Shown in pieces: positions 1-5,000 of a stretch of 6,540 bases of DNA; positions within the stretch are counted from its first letter, which is position 1, and every line of letters starts with the position of its first letter. A model generated the notes under the pieces. The model saw nothing but the letters and a program-made list of their open reading frames with translations. It searched no databases and was not told the DNA's origin. The position numbers were made by a program, and so were the translations under genes. The stretch covers positions 1 to 6,540 of the forward strand of contig JAZQQT010000113.1 in assembly GCA_045629205.1 (NCBI GenBank). Reading direction: 5' to 3'. Source of the DNA: JAZQLP01 sp045629205 (GTDB taxonomy: Bacteria; Bacillota; Clostridia; Oscillospirales; UBA644).

Positions 1-9
1 CATGGACAA

Positions 10-96
10 ACATCGCATCATTGCGGAATGAAATGGAGCAACATCATTTCGGAGCGCAGCGACGAAACATCATCAGCCGCAAAGCGGCGACATCAT
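10..96. repeat. ACATCAT-core short repeat array with palindromic spacers
   Basis: Four copies of (A/G)CATCAT occur at 15-21, 41-47, 67-73 and 90-96, spaced 26, 26 and 23 bp; a related ACATCGC lies at 10-16. Two of the 16-19 bp spacers are self-complementary: 76-88 is a perfect GCCGC-AAA-GCGGC hairpin, and 48-66 begins TTCG and ends CGAA. The array ends about 44 bp before the first gene and may extend left of the window. No convincing -35/-10 pair is seen between it and the start codon at 140. From memory, similar ACATCAT/GC-hairpin strings occur in intergenic regions of gut Clostridia; their function is unknown to me. Cores of 7 bp are far too short for a CRISPR array. Confidence 0.6.
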
Positions 97-139
97 TGAT
101 TTTAAATATGATACTATTATTATGAAGTGAGGTATCGTT

Positions 140-601
140 ATGAAAGAAAACAAACTTGCAGATATGTCCATGTCCTTTTCCGTTCAAATCATAAATCTTG
201 TCAAAAACTTGAAATCAAAACATGAATCGGTTATTTCAAACCAAATAGGCAGAAGCGGCACTTCTATCGGAGCAAATATATACGAAGCAAATTACGCACA
301 GGGCACAAAGGATTTTATATCAAAACTTGAAATAGCATTAAAAGAAGCAAGCGAAACGGGGTATTGGCTTGAGCTTTTATACCGCACGAATTATATTGAT
401 GAACAGTTATACAAAAGTCTGAGTGAGCAATGCACATCCATTCGCGTTATGCTGATTGCTTCCTGCAAAACGGTGAAATCACATGATAACCGAAATTGGT
501 CTGCAAACGAAAAATATTTGACTTCCGTATGGGATATGACAAAGAGCTTTCCGATTTTGACAATGGAGCAGTTTACTGAGAGGTATAATAAGAATGCTTG
601 A
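140..601 (+). CDS. Four-helix bundle protein, S23 / 23S rRNA-IVP family, with C-terminal extension
   Basis: This 153-aa protein carries the hallmark core of the S23/IVP four-helix bundle family: RSGTSIGANIYEA (residues 38-50), then NYAQGTKDFISKLEIALKEA (51-70) and ETGYWLELL (72-80). Family members are small cytosolic all-helical proteins, first noticed inside 23S rRNA intervening sequences and often found alone on chromosomes; the biochemical role is unsettled, and structural relatives include the Avd accessory protein of diversity-generating retroelements. The usual length is about 115-125 aa; here the bundle ends near residue 113, and about 40 extra residues rich in W, F, Y and N follow, so this is an extended variant. 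The ATG at 140 is set by AAGTGAGG (125-132), 7 bp upstream. The stop overlaps the next start by 8 bp, implying translational coupling. No rRNA or reverse transcriptase gene is visible nearby. The family call is firm; the function is not. Confidence 0.88.
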   Translation: MKENKLADMSMSFSVQIINLVKNLKSKHESVISNQIGRSGTSIGANIYEANYAQGTKDFISKLEIALKEASETGYWLELLYRTNYIDEQLYKSLSEQCTSIRVMLIASCKTVKSHDNRNWSANEKYLTSVWDMTKSFPILTMEQFTERYNKNA

Positions 602-1022
602 TTTTATAATAAAAGAAAACGCCGACATCGGGCTGCATGATTGTCGGACGAATCATATAGAATATGAAAATCATTCTGTAATTTTTTCATTCCCTGCCGG
701 CTTTTATATATTTGATCAGCAGAATTTCCGCAAAACATCGCACGGGACGATGCTGTGTCGTATTGCCGATAATGATCCGGACGGCTTTTCAGCCTGTATT
801 TACCGTAAAAATGTGTTCGGGAAAACTGTCCGTGAAGATTTGTCAAAAAAAATCGTTTCGGCGATAAACGATAAAAGATTCGAATTTGAATTTGTTACTG
901 TATATCGGGCATATCAGTTTGTGCTTTTTAAGGGATATTTTTGGTCTGACAGGTCCCCGTATGCTACGGAATGCGAAATCGAAATACATACTGACGAAAT
1001 AATATATAATTGGGATAATTAA
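594..1022 (+). CDS. Unrecognised 142-aa protein coupled to the four-helix bundle gene
   Basis: I do not recognise a named family. The ATG at 594 overlaps the upstream stop by 8 bp and has GAGAGG (578-583) 10 bp before it, so the two genes are probably one transcript and translationally coupled. There is no signal peptide or membrane segment. The N-terminal half looks beta-rich with a hydrophobic/aromatic run (HSVIFSFPAGFYIF, about residues 27-40); the C-terminal half alternates aromatic and charged residues (FEFEFVTVYRAYQFVLFKGYF, split near 97-117) and ends in an acidic tail. Composition and size resemble small soluble single-domain proteins sometimes found as paired or immunity-like partners, but that is a guess. 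It converges on the minus-strand gene at 1038 with only a 15-bp gap containing CCCGGG. Real gene: likely, given the coupling, the RBS and the length. Confidence 0.7.
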   Translation: MLDFIIKENADIGLHDCRTNHIEYENHSVIFSFPAGFYIFDQQNFRKTSHGTMLCRIADNDPDGFSACIYRKNVFGKTVREDLSKKIVSAINDKRFEFEFVTVYRAYQFVLFKGYFWSDRSPYATECEIEIHTDEIIYNWDN

Positions 1023-1037
1023 CCCGGGAATTTGCTT

Positions 1038-1241
1038 TTAATTCTGTTTTTGAACGGTTTTATATTCGTCGTAATAAACGTAATAGGGACAGTTTGAAAA
1101 GCTGTCTGTAAGAAACCTGACCATTTCGTCTTCGTCAAGGTTAACAAGGCATTCATAGCACCCCGTGTCTTCGTTGTAATCATAATTTACGCAGCTTTCG
1201 CAGTTGGATTGCTTTTGTTTCTTGTCGGTTTTTTTATCCAT
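1038..1241 (-). CDS. DUF6472-like small cysteine-rich protein
   Basis: This 67-aa protein has a Lys-rich start, then NCESCVNY (13-20, with CxxC at C14/C17), a further C28 and C31, the acidic segment NLDEDEMVRF (34-43), and NCPYY (50-54) followed by DEY. The Cys pattern and the LDEDEM...CPYY signature match what I recall of the DUF6472 family, conserved short proteins of Clostridia with no assigned function. The four main cysteines (C14, C17, C31, C51) could form a zinc site; this is inference. The start at 1241 is supported by GGAG (complement of 1248-1251) 6 bp upstream and by a promoter at 1271-1299. It faces the plus-strand operon tail to tail, so the two 3' ends must overlap or nearly overlap. 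No terminator is evident downstream on its own strand. Confidence 0.8.
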   Translation of the reverse strand: MDKKTDKKQKQSNCESCVNYDYNEDTGCYECLVNLDEDEMVRFLTDSFSNCPYYVYYDEYKTVQKQN

Positions 1242-1247
1242 TTTTTG

Positions 1248-1299
1248 CTCCGTTTTGTTATTTTGTTGTTATAATATTGGAATTCAAAATGTTTTTAAA
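1248..1299 (-). promoter_or_regulatory. Promoter and RBS of the DUF6472-like gene
   Basis: Read on the minus strand, TTTAAA (1294-1299) is followed by a 17-bp spacer and TATTAT (1271-1276), a reasonable sigma-A promoter. GGAG (1248-1251) then lies 6 bp before the ATG. The gene can thus be transcribed independently of the STAS gene upstream of it. Predicted from sequence only. Confidence 0.55.
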
Positions 1300-1305
1300 C
1301 AGATT

Positions 1306-1340
1306 TGGAGTAGCCCTTTTTCGGACTACTCCATTTTTTT
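1306..1340 (+). terminator. Intrinsic terminator-like hairpin, T-tract on the plus strand
   Basis: TGGAGTAG (1306-1313) pairs with CTACTCCA (1326-1333), with two further inner pairs (CC 1315-1316 with GG 1323-1324) after one mismatch and a 6-nt loop. A T7 tract (1334-1340) follows directly on the plus strand, then GATTTTTTG. In the minus direction the hairpin is followed by AAATCTG, not a T-run, so it is a poor terminator for the STAS gene. The orientation therefore suits plus-strand transcripts arriving from 140-1022 across the DUF6472-like gene. Weak bidirectional activity cannot be excluded. Confidence 0.6.
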
Positions 1341-1372
1341 GATTTTTTGATTTACAGGCAGTAAAACGAATA

Positions 1373-1669
1373 TTACTCTATAGTCAGAATATCTGAAAAT
1401 CCGGTGATATCAAAGACTTCCTGAATATCTTCATTTACGTTTCGGATAATCATGGTGCCCTGTTTGTTCATTGTTTTTTGAGCACTCAAAAGAACGCGGA
1501 GACCTGCCGAAGATACGTATTCCAGTTTTTCAAAATTGAAAACCAGCTGAGTAATTCCTTCAAGTCCGTTCTGGATTTCATTATCGAGCTGCGGCGCGGT
1601 AGAGGTATCAAGTCTTCCGATGATTGAAAGTTCAATTGAATTTTCGGTCTGATTCTTTATAATTTCCAT
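1373..1669 (-). CDS. STAS-domain protein, anti-sigma factor antagonist type
   Basis: This 98-aa single-domain protein is the usual size for a stand-alone STAS protein of the SpoIIAA/RsbV class. Visible family features are an early strand ending in IIGRLDTSTAPQL (16-28), the strand LVFNFEKLEYVSSAGLRVLL (42-61) with the switch loop, and the C-terminal DIQEVFDITGFSDIL (81-95). Aligning by eye to SpoIIAA (MDSSGLG), the phosphorylatable serine corresponds to S54; the usual preceding Asp is S53 here. In the known mechanism, unphosphorylated antagonist binds an anti-sigma kinase and frees its sigma factor; phosphorylation of the serine reverses this. No kinase, phosphatase or sigma gene is beside it in this window, so it is a lone copy whose partner must be elsewhere. 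The start at 1669 has an AAAGGA-type RBS (1681-1686) about 11 bp away and a consensus promoter upstream. Confidence 0.9.
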   Translation of the reverse strand: MEIIKNQTENSIELSIIGRLDTSTAPQLDNEIQNGLEGITQLVFNFEKLEYVSSAGLRVLLSAQKTMNKQGTMIIRNVNEDIQEVFDITGFSDILTIE

Positions 1670-1749
1670 CGATTTATATTTCCTTTGCTTTGAGATTATT
1701 TATTGCGGTTAACAAATCATTGCCGCTTCTTTTTAAGTTTGTCTTATTC

Positions 1750-1778
1750 ATTATATCATATAAAATCGTAAATGTCAA
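1750..1778 (-). promoter_or_regulatory. Consensus sigma-A promoter of the STAS gene
   Basis: On the minus strand the sequence is TTGACA (1773-1778), a 17-bp spacer, then TATAAT (1750-1755): both boxes match the consensus exactly at optimal spacing. The transcript would start near 1743, giving a leader of about 75 nt before the ATG at 1669. A vegetative housekeeping promoter of this strength suggests steady, high expression unless a repressor acts. Confidence 0.85.
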
Positions 1779-1860
1779 CGGCAATGGTAAATTTTTCCTG
1801 CATTTGATAATAATCGTATAGAACCGCATAAATTCACTGACAGTGATAAAAAAATCACGT

Positions 1861-1869
1861 GGGGGGGGG
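1861..1869. repeat. Poly-G tract (G9)
   Basis: Nine consecutive G lie in an otherwise AT-rich divergent intergenic region, 49 bp upstream of the -35 box of the surface protein promoter. They directly follow a GTGAT-A6-ATCAC hairpin (1843-1858). Homopolymer G/C runs of this length are prone to slippage and in some pathogens control phase variation of surface structures. Whether length varies here is unknown; a length error in assembly is also possible. Confidence 0.8.
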
Positions 1870-1885
1870 TATTATCGGTGAAGTA

Positions 1886-1912
1886 TTGTAAACTATTTTT
1901 AAACTATTACAA
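1886..1912. promoter_or_regulatory. Possible operator upstream of the surface protein promoter
   Basis: TTGTAA (1886-1891) and TTACAA (1907-1912) form an inverted repeat. Inside it, AAACTATT occurs twice (1890-1897 and 1901-1908), 11 bp apart, i.e. one helical turn. The block ends 6 bp before the -35 box at 1919, a typical place for an activator or repressor. The composition is AT-rich, so chance is a real alternative. Confidence 0.3.
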
Positions 1913-1918
1913 GTTCTG

Positions 1919-1956
1919 TTGAATTCTATAAATAAATGTTTTATACTGCTTATAAT
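1919..1956 (+). promoter_or_regulatory. Promoter of the VWA/Cna-B surface protein gene
   Basis: TTGAAT (1919-1924), a 17-bp spacer and TATACT (1942-1947) form a good sigma-A promoter. A perfect TATAAT also lies at 1951-1956 but lacks a -35 box at the right distance. Transcription would begin around 1954, leaving a leader of about 95 nt. Confidence 0.6.
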
Positions 1957-1971
1957 TATATAAAAAATGGT

Positions 1972-1994
1972 ATTCTGTCGTTTTGCGGCAGAAT
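1972..1994 (+). promoter_or_regulatory. Stem-loop in the leader of the surface protein gene
   Basis: ATTCTGTCG (1972-1980) pairs with CGGCAGAAT (1986-1994) through nine base pairs including one G-U, closing a 5-nt TTTTG loop. It lies 55 bp before the start codon and is not followed by a clean T-run, so it looks more like an mRNA-stabilising or translation-modulating hairpin than a terminator. Confidence 0.5.
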
Positions 1995-2049
1995 CGGTTT
2001 CCGTTTCTATGCGGCAACATTTATAAATATTTCTTTTTGGGAGAATGAT

Positions 2050-5000
2050 ATGAAAAAGAAAATCGTTGCATTACTTCTTTCCGTTATGATGATTTTCGGA
2101 TTGCTTCCCGCAAGTGTTTTTTCTGCGGCAGAAACTCCGGATTTTGTCGAAATCGACGGCAAGTGGTATGAGGTTTCGGCGATTGCCGATACACCGACCG
2201 ATACTCCTACTGTAAGCGGGGCAAACGGTACTTTCAAAACGGAAGGAGGAGACGGCCGTGTCTGGACCGACAAGAGCGTCAGTGTAAATAACGACGGAGA
2301 CATTCCTTCGTTTGATGTTACGCTGTCTACAGTCGGGCAGGTTTACGAAAGTGTAAAATCCGGCACGTTCCAGAACAGAGCCGACGTTCTTTTTGTTCTT
2401 GATGCTTCAGTATCAATGGAAGACAGCGATATCGATGCCTCAAGCGGATCGGGGAACATTACTCGAATTCAGGCTTTGGTTTCTGCCGTTAATAAGGCTC
2501 TCGGTATTATTTTTGATGCAAACCCCGATAACAGGGTTATGATTACAACATATAAAGAGAATAACGGTAATTACTGCGAAGTTCTGCTTCCTCTCGGTTC
2601 ATATAAACCGAACGCAAACGGAGAATTCATCACATGGGGCACTAGACGTGAAATAGATTACATTTTTTTTATTATCCCGGTAGGTTATTCTACATATTAT
2701 TATTATTCTACTGCATCTGACCTTCAGGTTAAAAACAGTAGTAATACTTATGTGAATTATTCGCACGCCAATATCGAGCTCGGCTCATATACGTTTATTC
2801 AGGCAGGTATTCAAAGAGGAATAAACAGTCTTATCGATGAAATCAATTCCGAAATGGGTACCGAAAAAAACAGAGCCGACACCAAAACTATGCCGTATGT
2901 TCTTCTTCTTACCGACGGAGACGCAAACGTTGCAAGCAATACGATTACCGGAAAGATCACAAACGGCAGCACCGACTTCGGTGGTGCTGAAATAGCTGCA
3001 AGAACGATATTGACTGCCGCATACTGGAAGGATCAGCTCACGGCTTTATATCGTGATTACAATCCGCAGATAGGCGGAAGCAACGATACATCAATCGAAG
3101 CGAAGTTTTATACTATCGGTTTGAGCTCGGATGCTACAATTAGTTATAATCCCGCGCTTCTTGCACCTCAGCTTCTTCTTAACGAATTTGATAACGGGGT
3201 TGTCAGCTGGAATTCAACAACGGCAACCAGAGTTCTTAAAACCGGTATCTCCGGTGACGGAAAGATATCCATCAGAAGAGATGACGCAAATAATGTTCGC
3301 GCTCGTATTGTCAACCTTACGAGCAGCAATGCCGCACTCTCCAAGTATAATCCTGATACAGGCAATAACTTCATATATACAACCGATGCTTATTATTCAC
3401 AGGCTGAATCACAGGCATCTTTGGAGCAGGCTTTTGAAACTCTTGCCAATGATGTAATGGACGATACGATCAAAAAATCGCTTCCTGTCAGCTTTGAGTC
3501 GGTCGACCCGGCAGTGTTCGGCGGCGTAAAATTCATAGATAACATAGGAAGCGGAATGACCGTAGATGCGACATCAACATCCGTGTTTACTGCAAAAGTC
3601 GGAACCGGAGCTTCTGCCGTTTCTTATACATTGTCTTATAATTCTGCTCTCAGCGATTCGTCAAAATATGTTTACACCACATCCGATGGTGAAATGCTTC
3701 TTATCATAGATAAATCCGGTGCGAATAATGTCGTAACATGGGAAGTTCCCGCTGAGATTATACCTTTGTTCGATAAGGTCAGAAACGCAGCAAATGAAGT
3801 TTCGTATGTGGATGCTTCTCCTATCAGACTTACATATAATGTTCATCCGTCTGATGAAGCTCTTTCGTCACTTTCAGGTGAAAAAACATTCCTGTGCGGC
3901 TCTTTCACTTCCGGTTCACGCGGAACTGCCGAAAGTATTTATGAACCGCAGGAGGATAACCCTCATTTCTTTGTGTTTGACGAAGCAGAAAATGCATTTG
4001 TGGCTCACGACAGATTCAAGGATGCTTCTCTTGTAAACGTTGCAAAGAAATCAAATGCAACAAACACTGCTTCAAACGCAGGCGAAGCCGTATTCCCCGT
4101 AAAGACATCCGGTGATGCAAAGGTAATGGTAAATTACCTCGGCAACAACGGTAAACTTACGCTTACTCCCGTCAGCGAAGCTGTTACCCCTGTTTCCATC
4201 ACTCTTAAAAAGGTCGACGGTGCAAGCGGAAACAACGGAATTCTTCCCGGCGCTGTATTCACTGTTACTAAATCCGGAGCTTCGACAGGCACGGATTATA
4301 CAGTCGGCACAGACGGAACAGTAGCAATAAAATTCACATCATCCGGTACTTATACGATTTCCGAAAAGACCGCTCCTGCGGGATATCAGAAAAACACAAC
4401 TGTATATACCGTAAATGTAACACAGGGTGCGTTTGCGAAACCCGAAAAAAATACTTCCGGCGATTATGTCAGCTCAGCTGCTCTTGCTGTTGAATCTGTC
4501 AAGACCGGCTCACCTCTTGCCTCTTCATCCGATTATGCATCGGGAACTCTCACGGTTAAGGATATTCCCAATACAATAACCATTTCCGGGTCCAAATCAT
4601 GGAACGACAGTGATTTTGCGGCTCTTACAGGTTATTCAAGACCCGACGAGATAGAGATCACTCTCGTTGAAGTTAAAGGCTCGACCGAAACCAAGGTTAC
4701 GCAGACCGGACTTACCAATCCTGTATCCGCAAAAAAAGCAAATGAATACGCGTTCAGCTTTGCAGGTCTTCCCGAATACAGAGACGGTGTAAAGATAGTT
4801 TACGCAGTCAAAGAAACCGCCGTAAACGGCTACTCGGCAACATATCCTGCTGATACATATAATATTGTAAATAATGTAGTAACAGCCGAGAGCGACATAT
4901 ACAATTCCGTAACCGTAACCGTAAAGAAAGTTGATTCCGCAACAAACAATCCTCTCGCGGGCGCGATTTTCACAATCTATAAAGAAGACGGAACAACAAA

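Larger units (their letters stand above)
1670..2049. other. Divergent intergenic control region between the STAS gene and the surface protein gene
   Basis: This 380-bp AT-rich region has no credible gene. It contains two divergent promoters (1750-1778 minus, 1919-1947 plus), an approximately 75-nt STAS leader, a small GTGAT-A6-ATCAC hairpin (1843-1858), a G9 run (1861-1869), a possible operator (1886-1912), and an approximately 95-nt leader for the surface gene with a 9-bp stem-loop (1972-1994). GCGGCA occurs twice in that leader (1985-1990 and 2011-2016), so an alternative pairing is conceivable. Confidence 0.7.

Noticed and set aside
10..96. CRISPR array
   Set aside because: The conserved core is only 7 bp and the spacers are 16-19 bp and self-complementary; this is not CRISPR geometry.
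96..123. Promoter TTGATT-16-TATTAT before the first gene
   Set aside because: The transcript would start on the ribosome binding site (125-132), leaving no usable leader; the true promoter is probably upstream or within the repeat array.
140..601. Avd accessory protein of a diversity-generating retroelement
   Set aside because: Avd shares the four-helix bundle fold, but no reverse transcriptase or template repeat is visible, and the repeat differences in the adhesin are not confined to adenine sites.
604..846. Minus-strand 80-aa open frame
   Set aside because: It lies antisense within the 142-aa gene, which has an RBS and coupling to its upstream gene; nothing supports the minus frame.
1856..1861. 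CACGTG palindrome next to the G-tract
   Set aside because: A 6-bp palindrome is expected by chance at this scale, and no bacterial regulator known to me would use it in this context.
2569..2600. Thioester adhesin motif around C176 (NYCEV)
   Set aside because: The Cys lies on a predicted core strand of the VWA domain and no partner Gln motif is evident; only two Cys (C176, C616) occur in the visible protein.
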